Source: Pseudophaeobacter arcticus DSM 23566
GTDB taxonomy: Bacteria; Pseudomonadota; Alphaproteobacteria; Rhodobacterales; Rhodobacteraceae
Assembly (NCBI RefSeq): GCF_000473205.1
Contig: NZ_KI421507.1
Coordinates: forward strand, 655,934-719,933
Direction: 5' to 3'
Length of the DNA: 64,000 bases
Shown here: in pieces, positions 1 to 7,943 of the stretch
Numbering within the stretch: position 1 is the stretch's first letter
Layout of the letters: every line of letters starts with the position of its first letter
Notes under the pieces: generated by a model
Database searches by the model: none
The model's input: the letters and a program-made list of their open reading frames with translations, nothing else
Told to the model about the DNA's origin: nothing
Made by a program: the position numbers and the translations under genes

Positions 1-1
1 G

Positions 2-622
2 CAGTGGCTGTCGGAAGCGGTGCAGGGCAAGGCGAACAAATGGAGCGCGGAGGGGCTCAAGGCCAAAGAGCTGCTGTTTGACTACCCGGACAATCCGACG
101 CGCGCGGACTATGCCCATGATCCGGTGGCAACCGCGCTGAATGATTTTTGTAGCGGCTTGTTCCAGTACATGCTGATCCTGTCGGAAACCATCTACAAGA
201 TCGAGCCAAACTATGTCGCGCCGGACCAGCCGGGGGCGGACAAGGTTTCAAAGGACGGCACAGTCCCGCACCAAAAGTATTTTTTCAACATTGCTTTGCA
301 TCGCTCGATGATCTGGATCCTGGACAAATTCATCGCCCTGATGCGTGGTTACGAGGTGACCCTTGCGGATGGTCGGTCCGTCGCGTTGGCGCCCAGTTTT
401 GACAACCTTGGCTTTGGACCGGCGGGGCAGGGGCTTGGCGCGCGCCAGGATGCCTTTGCCAATCTGGCGCAGCTTGGCGCCGAGGCGCTGCTTGCAACGG
501 CGGGGAATAGTGCGCTCAACGGTGCTGTGGCGCCGCTTGTGGCGCTGACCATCAACAAAACATCCTCTGATGGCGAGGGCATGCACCTGCCTGATGTCAG
601 CGCCTACTGGCCACAGCCCTAG
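2..622 (+). CDS. 3' part of a ferritin-like or hypothetical protein gene
   Basis: The reading frame is open to the left edge of the window, so this is the C-terminal part (about 206 residues) of a longer protein. The visible part is mostly helical in character, with segments such as CSGLFQYMLILSETIY and HRSMIWILDKFIALMRGY, and near its end APSFDNLGFG. That pattern vaguely resembles the C-terminal half of VioB-like ferritin-like proteins, but the iron-ligand region would lie outside the window, so this is a guess. It is read in the same direction as, and about 100 bases before, the cysteine-rich protein gene and the MNIO gene, so it may belong to the same cluster. The GTG at 20 is an internal codon, not a convincing start. 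Confidence 0.55.
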   Translation, partial: QWLSEAVQGKANKWSAEGLKAKELLFDYPDNPTRADYAHDPVATALNDFCSGLFQYMLILSETIYKIEPNYVAPDQPGADKVSKDGTVPHQKYFFNIALHRSMIWILDKFIALMRGYEVTLADGRSVALAPSFDNLGFGPAGQGLGARQDAFANLAQLGAEALLATAGNSALNGAVAPLVALTINKTSSDGEGMHLPDVSAYWPQP

Positions 623-720
623 CGCGCAAACTGCGCCTGCAGCACAGCCCGTTCTGACCTGGAAAAGGTGCAAATGAACTGGCCCTCACGCCACTTGAAG
701 ATGCCCGAAAGGACACAGCC

Positions 721-1332
721 ATGTCTGAGACAAAGCACAGCAACACCAAGACATCAAAGGCAGATCTGCCCGCCGTGGTGCCGCCGCCCTTTAACTGGAA
801 AGACACCCCCTATGGGAAGGCAGGCGCGCCGCTGGAATTGCCGGAAGGTGCTGAATTACATGCCTGTCTGGGGCTGAACTCCTGCAAGGGGCAGGATCGC
901 TACGGCATTCATGGACCCAATGGCAACAATCCAAACAGCTGTGCCGGGCAGGGGTTTTGCGCCACCACCGAAATCCATTCCTGCCATACCAATAACAACT
1001 GCGCCAATCAGGGGGGCTGTGGGCTGTATGGCTGGGGGCCCGATATGGACCAGCCTGGCCAGAACGACTGCCGCTCGATGGGGTCATGTGCGGCCCCGAT
1101 CAATGCCGAACGTTTTATCACCGAAGGTGACCACAAGGGGATGAGCGTCTGGACCCGCGCCCGCCAGGTGTTCGAGGCAGCCTACGAGCAAAAGCAATCG
1201 GGTGAAAAACTCGGGGCGGCGCCAGCGCCGTTTACCGATACCGGCCCGACGGAATCCTGGATCACGGAAAACTGCAACAGCTTTGCCGCCTGTGGCGCCA
1301 GTGGGCTCTCCGGGGGAGGCAGCTGTTCGTGA
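721..1332 (+). CDS. Cysteine-rich putative MNIO substrate with repeated C-X5-C spacing
   Basis: A 203-residue protein with twelve cysteines and no signal peptide. Eleven of the cysteines fall in a strict six-residue step: C49/C55, C74/C80, C88/C94/C100, C117/C123 and C185/C191, with C202 next to the C-terminus. The cysteines sit in Gly/Asn/Ser-rich stretches (NSCAGQGFC, NNNCANQGGC, RSMGSC). The first 45 residues are Pro/Lys/Asp-rich and cysteine-free, and a helical cysteine-free stretch lies at about 130-180. A good ribosome site (GAAAGGACA) precedes the ATG. Its stop overlaps the GTG start of the DUF692 oxidase gene, so the two are translationally coupled. DUF692 enzymes modify cysteines in ribosomal peptides, so I infer this is the substrate. 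It is much longer than usual MNIO precursors. A cysteine-rich metal-binding protein that is not modified is the alternative. Confidence 0.75.
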   Translation: MSETKHSNTKTSKADLPAVVPPPFNWKDTPYGKAGAPLELPEGAELHACLGLNSCKGQDRYGIHGPNGNNPNSCAGQGFCATTEIHSCHTNNNCANQGGCGLYGWGPDMDQPGQNDCRSMGSCAAPINAERFITEGDHKGMSVWTRARQVFEAAYEQKQSGEKLGAAPAPFTDTGPTESWITENCNSFAACGASGLSGGGSCS

Positions 1333-2285
1333 CAACACCGCCGACAGAGAGATTGGAACTGCCCAAGCTCGGCCTGGGGCTGGGGCTGCGAAACACCCAT
1401 TTTGACCATATCCTGACCACCTGGCCGGATGTGGACTGGTTCGAGGCCATCTCGGAGAACTTTATGGATTCCGGCGGGCGTCCGCGTCAGGTGATCCGCA
1501 AAGTGGCAGAGCGCTATCCGGTGGTGCTGCATGGGGTGTCGCTGTCAATTGGCAGCAGCGATCCTTTGAACATGGACTACCTGCAGCGGCTGAAACATCT
1601 GGCCCAAGAGCTGCAGCCGCAGTGGATCAGCGATCACCTGTGCTGGACCGGTGTCATGGGGCTGAACTCGCATGATCTGCTGCCGGTTCCGCTGACCGAG
1701 ACAACGCTGGACCACATCGCCGCCCGTGTGCACCGGGTGCAAGAGGTGCTGGATCGTCCGCTGATCCTGGAAAACCCCTCTACCTATCTGGATTTTCGTG
1801 AAAATACTCTGTCAGAGCCTGAATTCCTGCGTGCCCTCTGTGACCGCACCGATTGTGGTTTGCTCCTGGACGTCAACAATGTCTTTGTGAGCTGCTTTAA
1901 CACCGAAAGCGATCCGGTGGACTACTTTGACAGCTTCCCCTGGTCCCGCGTGGTGCAGATGCATCTGGCGGGGCATACGGATTGTGGCAGCCATTTGATT
2001 GACACCCATGACCAACCGGTGCGCCCAGAGGTCTGGGCGCTGTTTGCTCTGGCCTGGCAGCGCAGCAATGGGGCCTCTACCCTGTTGGAATGGGACGGGC
2101 ATATCCCCACATTTGAGGTTTGCCATGCGGAATTGCTCAAGGCAAAATCCTATATGAAGGGCGGTTTTTCACCTCTGGTCGGCGGCTCGGCTCGGGTGCC
2201 ATCAAAGGCCATGGCGGTGTCCAACCCGGTCAGTTTCCTTATGCCGGATGTCATGGCCGGGGCTGCAGAACTGGAAGAGGGGTGA
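1329..2285 (+). CDS. DUF692 multinuclear non-heme iron oxidase (MNIO/BufB-like)
   Basis: A 318-residue TIM-barrel-type enzyme of the DUF692 family, which uses two or three iron ions to oxidise cysteine side chains in ribosomally made peptides (MbnB, TglH and BufB are characterised members). The ligand-type motifs are present in the usual order: SENF (E43), LHG (H68), SDHLCW (D102, H103), LENPSTY (E148), LDVNN (D181), MHLAGH (H212, H216), DTHD (D225-D228) and LLEWD (E254). Length and order fit a complete enzyme, followed by a tail of about 45 residues. The GTG start overlaps the stop of the cysteine-rich gene and the end overlaps the DUF2063 gene, so all three are made together. The exact chemistry (thiooxazole, oxazolone/thioamide or other) cannot be told from sequence. 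Confidence 0.92.
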   Translation: MTTPPTERLELPKLGLGLGLRNTHFDHILTTWPDVDWFEAISENFMDSGGRPRQVIRKVAERYPVVLHGVSLSIGSSDPLNMDYLQRLKHLAQELQPQWISDHLCWTGVMGLNSHDLLPVPLTETTLDHIAARVHRVQEVLDRPLILENPSTYLDFRENTLSEPEFLRALCDRTDCGLLLDVNNVFVSCFNTESDPVDYFDSFPWSRVVQMHLAGHTDCGSHLIDTHDQPVRPEVWALFALAWQRSNGASTLLEWDGHIPTFEVCHAELLKAKSYMKGGFSPLVGGSARVPSKAMAVSNPVSFLMPDVMAGAAELEEG

Positions 2286-3097
2286 GCGCGCCACCGGACC
2301 TGGTGGAGCTGCAAAAATGGATGCAGCAGGCCCTGGTCAAGCCGCAACAGACACAGCCGCAGGAGATCAACGATCGGGTGCGGTCGACATCCAGGCTGTC
2401 AGCTGCTGCGGCCTTGGCGATCTATCAGAACAGTTACAGCCTGCGCATTGCGGCCTGTATGCGCGATCAGTTCCCGGCGCTGTGCTATGCCTTGGGGGAG
2501 GGGTTGTTCAATGATTTTGTCGCAGAATACAGTCACCAAGCCCCGCCCGAAAGCTATACGCTTTATGACCTTGGCCGCCGGTTTGCAGGGTTTTTGCAGG
2601 CCAACCGCCCCGATCTTGGCGCCCCCGCGCCTGAGCTTTGGGTTGATTTTATTATCGACCTCGCCCGGTTTGAGCGGCAGATCTTTTCAACCTTTGACTG
2701 CGCCGGAGCGGAGGAGCTGCATCTGGCAGAGCCAACGACGCCAGACACAGAGCTTTTGGCGCAGCCCAGCCTGTCGGTTGCGGCATATGGCTTTCCTGTA
2801 GGGACCTATTATCACGCGGTTCGTCAGGGGCTGGCGCCCCAGCCGCCAGAGCGCGAGCAGGTCTATCTGGCCATTCTGCGCAAGGACTATGTCACCCATA
2901 CCATCCCGGTGAGCTTTCCCCATTTTGTGTTCTTGCAAGAGATGTGCCAGGGCGGAACGGTGGCGACCGCCCTGGCCGCAGTGTCGCAACAGCTGATGCA
3001 ACCGCTTGCCAAAGTAGGGCAGGCATGGAGCGACACGACAGAGATACGGGACAGATGGATCACAGCGGGTTTCTTTCTGGATCGCAGATGGGCCTAG
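2282..3097 (+). CDS. DUF2063 MNIO partner protein (BufC-like)
   Basis: A 271-residue protein. The first half has the HvfC/BufC N-terminal (DUF2063) pattern, helical with LAIYQNSYSLR, QFPALCYALGEGLF and ELWVDFIIDLARFE. The second half is the weaker C-terminal domain typical of these partners. In known systems such proteins bind the substrate peptide and present it to the DUF692 oxidase. The start chosen is the GTG at 2282, which overlaps the TGA of the oxidase gene. The frame is open further upstream to 2120, but that part lies inside the oxidase gene and does not look like the family. It ends in a short convergent gap before the peptidase gene on the other strand. Confidence 0.85.
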   Translation: MSAPPDLVELQKWMQQALVKPQQTQPQEINDRVRSTSRLSAAAALAIYQNSYSLRIAACMRDQFPALCYALGEGLFNDFVAEYSHQAPPESYTLYDLGRRFAGFLQANRPDLGAPAPELWVDFIIDLARFERQIFSTFDCAGAEELHLAEPTTPDTELLAQPSLSVAAYGFPVGTYYHAVRQGLAPQPPEREQVYLAILRKDYVTHTIPVSFPHFVFLQEMCQGGTVATALAAVSQQLMQPLAKVGQAWSDTTEIRDRWITAGFFLDRRWA

Positions 3098-3135
3098 GGG
3101 CAGTGATCGGCACTGGGGCGCGCTGCTCCCCTCTG

Positions 3136-4113
3136 TTAGGCCGCCGGGATCAGGCTCAGATATTCAACGGTATAGCCGTTCACATAGTCCAAACTGACCG
3201 CGCCATTGCCCCGCCGCCCAATCCCTGGATAGCCAGCCAGGGGCGCATCGGGGTATTTTCCAAAACCCCCGTTCCAGCTGTTGCGGAAGATGAACCAGCC
3301 GCCGCCTAGGTGCTCTGGTCCGGGTTGAAACCCTGTCACACAGACGCAATGGCCGGAAACCCGCATTTCCCGGTCCACCAGATCCGGGCGGGCAGCCGGG
3401 CCAAATACAATGCCCGAGTTCAAGGCGCCGTTATAGGTCCAGTTGTTTTTGTGGGAGTTTTTCAGCTTGAACACCGGCAGACCCAATGCGACGGGACGGC
3501 CCTGGCTCAGCTCTTGCAGGATGCTGTCCGCGGTGGTGTCCGGGACCGGCCCCTCGGCAAAATCCTCATATTTGATCTTGTGAAACCTCCGGGTTGCGGC
3601 ATCGGCCTCGGCGGCGGCAGTGGGGGGGTGTTTGGCAAACAGCCCCCGATGGAGGTCGCTGGTCTGATAGGGGGCCAGGGTTTCGGTACATATCCCACGG
3701 CTGGCGAGCACCTCATGCGCCTGCTTCAACTTGGTGGCGCCCCGGGCGTAGTCCGGCAGAACGGCGGCCTCTTTGGCTGAAATGGCGGCGCGCATATGCC
3801 AATAGAGATATTCCGGCGCGTGCAATTTTGGCGGCTCGCCCCGGCGCGCCTGCAGGATATCGATGCAGGCCGCGACGGCAAAGGCGGTGCAGGTGCCGCG
3901 TGGACGCTGATCCCTGGGATCCCAGTGGCGCGACAGGCCCGCTTCGAGATCAATCGCCTGCGCGCGCAGGGGGCTGCCGCCGGTGCTGGACCTAAGGTGG
4001 GTGCAGCACCGGACCTGTTCGGCATATCCGGGCGCGCGAAAGAGCTGGTCCAGCCTCTCAGGGGGGGTGTACCCTGCAAAGAAGCTTCCCAAAGGCGTTG
4101 GCAGATCAGACAT
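3136..4113 (-). CDS. Papain-like (C1 family) cysteine peptidase
   Basis: A 325-residue cytosolic-looking protein with the full papain triad: Q69 in RDQRPRG, nucleophile C75 in GTCTAF (the usual GSCWAF altered), H255 in SGHCV, and N278 in FRNSW. There is no signal peptide. The start at 4113 has a GGAGG site six bases upstream, whereas the ATG at 4125 does not. It lies downstream of the haloperoxidase-like gene on the same strand, 66 bases away, and converges on the MNIO cluster. A C1 peptidase beside a ribosomal-peptide cluster could remove a leader or cut the large cysteine-rich protein into pieces. That role is inferred from position only. It could also be an unrelated housekeeping or toxin-like peptidase. 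Confidence 0.82.
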   Translation of the reverse strand: MSDLPTPLGSFFAGYTPPERLDQLFRAPGYAEQVRCCTHLRSSTGGSPLRAQAIDLEAGLSRHWDPRDQRPRGTCTAFAVAACIDILQARRGEPPKLHAPEYLYWHMRAAISAKEAAVLPDYARGATKLKQAHEVLASRGICTETLAPYQTSDLHRGLFAKHPPTAAAEADAATRRFHKIKYEDFAEGPVPDTTADSILQELSQGRPVALGLPVFKLKNSHKNNWTYNGALNSGIVFGPAARPDLVDREMRVSGHCVCVTGFQPGPEHLGGGWFIFRNSWNGGFGKYPDAPLAGYPGIGRRGNGAVSLDYVNGYTVEYLSLIPAA

Positions 4114-4179
4114 GACAGCCTCCATGTGCGGGGGGATAGGCGGGACGACAGGACAGGCCCGGTTGGACCATGACAGGGG

Positions 4180-5256
4180 TCAGGGGGATTTCTTGCTCCC
4201 GTCCTTGAACGGCTTATCCGGGCGTCCTGGTTTTTTCGGCCCGCTGTCGCTGTCGTCGTTCAGGGCAGCGGCGATCAAATCGGGCAGATCATTGGCCAGC
4301 CTGTCGGCTACAGCAGTGGATATTTTGCGGCTCAAGGAGGTGCCACCTTCCAGATCCGGAAGGGTCTCAGGGTCTGGGACAAAGCTGCAGGTGATGCCGG
4401 ACCACTCGGCGCGGGCCTCGGCAAGCAGTGCTTTGACCTCGGGCATCTCTTTCAGGAAGCCGTGGAAGGTGTCCTTGGCCAACTGCTGCCCGGCCTGGGT
4501 GTCGCTGCGAAAATGCACCCCGGCGATTTCGCGGTTCTCGGCAATGCGCTGGGCCAGGGCTGCGGCATAGCGGGCCATGGCATGGGCTTCGCCTTCGTCG
4601 AACAGGGCCGCAATGAGGGTTGCGATCAGGGTCATCTGTGTGGCGTGGCCGCTGGGATAGGAGGCATGCGGCGGGGTTGGCACCAGGGGCATCAGCGCCG
4701 GGCAGACCTGCACCGGGCGGGCGCGGCCGATCTTATATTTGAAATGAAGGGCAACCATCTGTCCAACCTGCATCGCCAGCATGATCAATTTCTGCGTCGC
4801 GGGCCGGTTGCCTGCCCCCATCATCAGCAGGTTTGACCAATAGGCCTCGCAATTGCCGACCTGGGCCACAATCTCTGCCGCGCGATGGGGTCTGTCGTTG
4901 TTGCGCATGATGATCAGATCATGCACTTCGCGGCGCAGCGCCAGATCGCCGTCATCAGGGTTTTCCACCTGAATGGCCCGGTCACCTTCATCCCAGCCGG
5001 TTTTGGCAAACCGTTGCAGGATCAGCTTGATCTCCAGTTGCGGGGACCAGGCATCGGCAGGAAATTCCTGACCGCCGAGATAGGCAAAGGGGGCGCCGCC
5101 TTTGCGGCCCAAAGGCTCGTTGAAGGGCAGTCCGGCAGCGACCCCGGCAGAGCGAAAGGGGCTGTAAGAGCCGGCAGCAACGGCGCCATCCACAGCCCCG
5201 TCAACGGCCCCGTCCACTGCTCCGTCAACTGCGCCATCGCGATATCCATGTGTCAT
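4180..5256 (-). CDS. Vanadium haloperoxidase/PAP2-superfamily enzyme
   Basis: A 358-residue protein with the three phosphate/vanadate-binding motifs of the PAP2 superfamily: K173-X6-R180-P181 (KYKIGRARP), PSGH at 201-204, and R242-X5-H248-X3-D252 (in the third motif N replaces the usual S before R). The long helical region before the motifs fits vanadium-dependent haloperoxidase-like proteins better than small membrane phosphatases, and no membrane segments are evident. Residues 7-26 are five copies of the tetrapeptide DGAV, encoded by 12-base units that differ only at third codon positions. The start at 5256 is preceded by GGAGG; the in-frame GTG at 5268 lies before that site. It is read with the peptidase and the upstream regulator. 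Whether it halogenates, oxidises or dephosphorylates cannot be told. Confidence 0.78.
   Translation of the reverse strand: MTHGYRDGAVDGAVDGAVDGAVDGAVAAGSYSPFRSAGVAAGLPFNEPLGRKGGAPFAYLGGQEFPADAWSPQLEIKLILQRFAKTGWDEGDRAIQVENPDDGDLALRREVHDLIIMRNNDRPHRAAEIVAQVGNCEAYWSNLLMMGAGNRPATQKLIMLAMQVGQMVALHFKYKIGRARPVQVCPALMPLVPTPPHASYPSGHATQMTLIATLIAALFDEGEAHAMARYAAALAQRIAENREIAGVHFRSDTQAGQQLAKDTFHGFLKEMPEVKALLAEARAEWSGITCSFVPDPETLPDLEGGTSLSRKISTAVADRLANDLPDLIAAALNDDSDSGPKKPGRPDKPFKDGSKKSP
5179..5238 (-). repeat. Five 12-bp units encoding (DGAV)5
   Basis: Five consecutive 12-base units near the start of the haloperoxidase-like gene all encode Asp-Gly-Ala-Val. On the coding strand the units differ from one another only at third positions (for example GATGGCGCAGTT and GACGGAGCAGTG). 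The protein repeat is exact while the DNA repeat has drifted. Confidence 0.95.
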
Positions 5257-5356
5257 GCTATCCTCCACTCAGGCCTGCGGTGGGGCCTTTGGTTCCTGAA
5301 CAGTTTAACTCTGTCGAGGGCGGCGTCAGCCGGGCGTGAAAGGGCCGTGAGATATG

Positions 5357-7366
5357 TTAGTCCTGCAGGCCAATTTCGCGCAGGCGGGCAGCGTATTTCT
5401 GGCCGGTGGCCCGATCTTGAAAAGGTTGCTTTTTCAGGAATTGGCTGATGCGAAAGCCAGGATCCAGCCGCTTGATTTCGGCGGCAATCTTGCTGGCTTC
5501 TGCCAGATCGCCGGTTTCGGCCAGGGCCACCGCGGTCATGCGCAGGTTGGAGGTATAATTGGGGTTCAGCCTTTGGGCACGGCGCCCTGCGGCCACGGCC
5601 TCGGTGTAGTTGCCGGCGGCAAAATAAGCGATGCTGAGAAAATGTTCTGATCTGAACAGATAGGGATCACAGGGCGACAGGCGAATGGCGGCGTGGGCGT
5701 TTTTGATGCCCTCTTCTGGCTGGCCAGAGAAGGTCAGCGTCGGGGAGGACCACAAGAGCGCCTCGGCATCGTTGGGGGCGTTGCGCAGCGCCTTGCTGCA
5801 GATCTCGATCGCCTGTTCCGCATAGCCAAACAGCACCGTCTGGTTATGGGCATAGCGGGCCAGGGCACGGCCACTTTCACCGCTGAGCCGCACCGCTTCT
5901 TCGGTGGTGTGTTGCAAAGCCTTGCCGTCGGCTGCGGGATCCCTGGACCACCCCTGACCAAGCAAAACAGAGTGCCAATCGGTCAGGGCCACCCGGCTAA
6001 TACCATAGCGCGGATCGCGGGCGCAGGCCTCTTCCAGCAGGGATTTGGCGGTGATAAAGGTCGCCGGATCAAGGTGAAAGGCGATGTCACGCCCCCGGAT
6101 CATCAGATGATAGGCCGAGAGATCTTCGGGCAGGCTGCCTTCGGTGCGCCGCAGTTCCGCCGCCGAGACCGAGGGCAGCAGTTGATGGGTCAGGTTGATG
6201 GCAATATCGGTCTGCATTTCAAACAGTTCCGAGGCATGGGCGGCATAGGTATTGGCCCATTCAACCAGCCCGGTGCGGGTATCTACCAGCTGCACCGTGA
6301 TGCGAAACCGATCCCCCGCCCCCCGGACGCTGCCGGTCACCACATAGTCGGCGTCCAGTTCTGGGGGCTGGCTGCCGGGCGCGCCAGGCAGGCTGTGGAA
6401 TTGGCGGGTGGTATTGCTGGAATAGACCTGCAACTCGCGCAGCTGCGCCAGCAGCGACACGGTATCCTCCAGGATCCCATTGAGAAAATAGCTTTCAACA
6501 GGCACAGGCCCCAGATCGACAAAGGGAAAGATCGCCAGTTTTGGTGGCCCCTCCCGGTTTGGCGCGATCATCGTAGCCGCAGAGCGCAGGGCATGCGGCT
6601 GGGCTGGCGGGGCCTTTGGCTTTGCCTGTTGCAGATCGCCGTTTTTGATCGCAACCGCCAGGGCCTGGGTCTCTGCCGAGGGTTCCATCGCCAGGGCCTC
6701 GTCGAGACGATCATAGAGCTGGCCATAGATCTGCAACGAGGCACCGATCTCGCCGCGCGCGGCCAGGCTGCGCATGGCAAAACGGCTGGCTTCCTCGTTC
6801 AGGGGATCCAGACGGCAGATGATACGGGCGGCACGCAGGGCTTCGGCAGCACGGGTCTGTGGCGCCTCCATCAGATCAAACAGGCGCGCAATCAATTGCG
6901 TCTCACAGCTTTGGCAGCACTCGCGCGCCCAGCTTTCAAAGCCCTGTCCAATATGACCAAACCCCATCAGGAAGAGGTCACAAAACTCAGCGCCACCTTC
7001 GAGATGCTGTCCCGGGATCTTCTGAGCCAGCGCAGCAAGCAGATCGCCAATATCTGACGAGACCCAGTCCGGCCGCAGGGCAATATCCGTTGTATTGACC
7101 TCGACTGCGTGCTCCATCAGGTCAGGCGCCTCGCGTCTGATCTCTGACAGGCATTGGCGCAGAGAGGAGCGCGCGCGGTCCTCATCGCTGCCTTCCCAGA
7201 GCAATTCGGCCAGTTTGGAGCGCAGGGCGCGCTGTTCGGGCTGCAGAGCCAGATAAACCAATAGCGCAGTTGCCTTTTTCTTTCCCCGAAACACCGGTTC
7301 ACCAGCCCAGCTGACGCCGGGACTGCCAAGTGTCCTAATATAAAGGCCCGACTTGCTCTGCTGCAT
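5357..7366 (-). CDS. SARP-type regulator: winged helix, BTAD, TolB-like and TPR domains
   Basis: A 669-residue protein. The first 90 residues resemble the OmpR-type winged helix of SARP/AfsR regulators (LVYLALQPEQRALRSKLAELLW, SSLRQCLSEIRR). Residues about 100-245 are a bacterial transcriptional activation domain made of helical repeats (LDPLNEEASRFAMRSLAARG). Residues about 275-400 are a TolB-like/FlgO-like segment (LAIFPFVDLG, VTGSVRGAGDRFRITVQLVD), as found in many alphaproteobacterial cyclase-like regulators. The rest is TPR-like. There is no kinase or cyclase domain. The chosen ATG follows a purine-rich site (GGGGGAAAGACCACG). It is the first gene of a minus-strand run that continues into the haloperoxidase-like and peptidase genes, so it may control that run and perhaps the MNIO genes. 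The target is inferred. Confidence 0.8.
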   Translation of the reverse strand: MQQSKSGLYIRTLGSPGVSWAGEPVFRGKKKATALLVYLALQPEQRALRSKLAELLWEGSDEDRARSSLRQCLSEIRREAPDLMEHAVEVNTTDIALRPDWVSSDIGDLLAALAQKIPGQHLEGGAEFCDLFLMGFGHIGQGFESWARECCQSCETQLIARLFDLMEAPQTRAAEALRAARIICRLDPLNEEASRFAMRSLAARGEIGASLQIYGQLYDRLDEALAMEPSAETQALAVAIKNGDLQQAKPKAPPAQPHALRSAATMIAPNREGPPKLAIFPFVDLGPVPVESYFLNGILEDTVSLLAQLRELQVYSSNTTRQFHSLPGAPGSQPPELDADYVVTGSVRGAGDRFRITVQLVDTRTGLVEWANTYAAHASELFEMQTDIAINLTHQLLPSVSAAELRRTEGSLPEDLSAYHLMIRGRDIAFHLDPATFITAKSLLEEACARDPRYGISRVALTDWHSVLLGQGWSRDPAADGKALQHTTEEAVRLSGESGRALARYAHNQTVLFGYAEQAIEICSKALRNAPNDAEALLWSSPTLTFSGQPEEGIKNAHAAIRLSPCDPYLFRSEHFLSIAYFAAGNYTEAVAAGRRAQRLNPNYTSNLRMTAVALAETGDLAEASKIAAEIKRLDPGFRISQFLKKQPFQDRATGQKYAARLREIGLQD

Positions 7367-7458
7367 CGTGGTCTTTCCCCCAAGGGGAAAGTTAATCACA
7401 GGTTCTGTCAGCAGACAACACGGGGAAGGACAGCGCAACGGGAGCGGAAAAAGGACGG

Positions 7459-7483
7459 GAAAGGCGCTGTTTGGGCGCCTTTC
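7459..7483. terminator. Hairpin after the AhpD-like gene
   Basis: A perfect 9-bp stem (GAAAGGCGC / GCGCCTTTC) with a 7-base loop begins just beyond the stop of the minus-strand gene ending at 7490. There is no strong T-run on either side, so it is a plausible but not classical terminator. Confidence 0.5.
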
Positions 7484-7489
7484 GTTGAT

Positions 7490-7828
7490 TTATGCGGCTG
7501 TCAGTTCATCAAAGCAGGTCAGCGCCTTGGCCGCATACATCATCGCGGGGCCTCCCCCCATCTGGATCGACATCGCCAGCACATCCGAGACTTCTTCGCG
7601 GCTGGCCCCGGCCTTGATCAGGGCTTCCACATGCAGGCCGATGCAATCGTCACAGCGCACCGCAACCGCGATCCCCAGGGCGACAAACTCTTTGTGTTTG
7701 TACTCTAGCACGCCGCCCTGTTTTACGGATTTCCCAAGCGCGCCAAAGGCCTGCGCAGTATCCGGGATGGATTTATTCAGATTGCGCAACCCTTGACGGG
7801 TGTTCTCCAGTTTGGTTGACCAGCTCAT
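7490..7828 (-). CDS. AhpD-like carboxymuconolactone decarboxylase-family protein
   Basis: A 112-residue all-helical protein with the AhpD-type redox motif C59-D-D-C62-I-G-L-H66. In this superfamily the motif acts as a thiol peroxidase or disulfide reductase, often paired with peroxiredoxins. The full length fits a single CMD domain. The ATG at 7828 has AAGGACA upstream; the longer start at 7849 is less likely. It is a lone gene with a hairpin after it. A TTG-N8-TCA element (7891-7904) centred about 70 bases upstream suggests FNR/NNR-type control. The physiological substrate is unknown. Confidence 0.85.
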   Translation of the reverse strand: MSWSTKLENTRQGLRNLNKSIPDTAQAFGALGKSVKQGGVLEYKHKEFVALGIAVAVRCDDCIGLHVEALIKAGASREEVSDVLAMSIQMGGGPAMMYAAKALTCFDELTAA

Positions 7829-7890
7829 GGCATGTCCTTCTATAAACATTCAGCTTATCGAAGGTGTAGGTGGCTCTGGTCAGCGAAACC

Positions 7891-7904
7891 TTGATCTAGG
7901 TCAT
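7891..7904. promoter_or_regulatory. Possible FNR/DNR-type box before the AhpD-like gene
   Basis: TTGATCTAGGTCAT differs from the TTGAT-N4-ATCAA consensus at two positions of the right half. It lies 63 bases upstream of the start at 7828, a usual activator distance. Confidence 0.45.
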
Positions 7905-7928
7905 GCAAAAAAGCCGCAAAGACGGCTT
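7905..7928 (-). terminator. Rho-independent terminator of the AKR-FAD-DUF938 operon
   Basis: Read on the minus strand, AAGCCG-TCTTTG-CGGCTT is followed directly by a run of T, 15 bases after the stop of the DUF938 gene. This is a classical terminator. Confidence 0.85.
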
Positions 7929-7943
7929 GTTGAGGTGGCGATT

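Noticed and set aside
5693..7057. A 454-codon open frame on the plus strand
   Set aside because: It is the antisense shadow of the SARP-type regulator gene; the composition (Gly, Gln, Arg, His) and lack of motifs rule it out.
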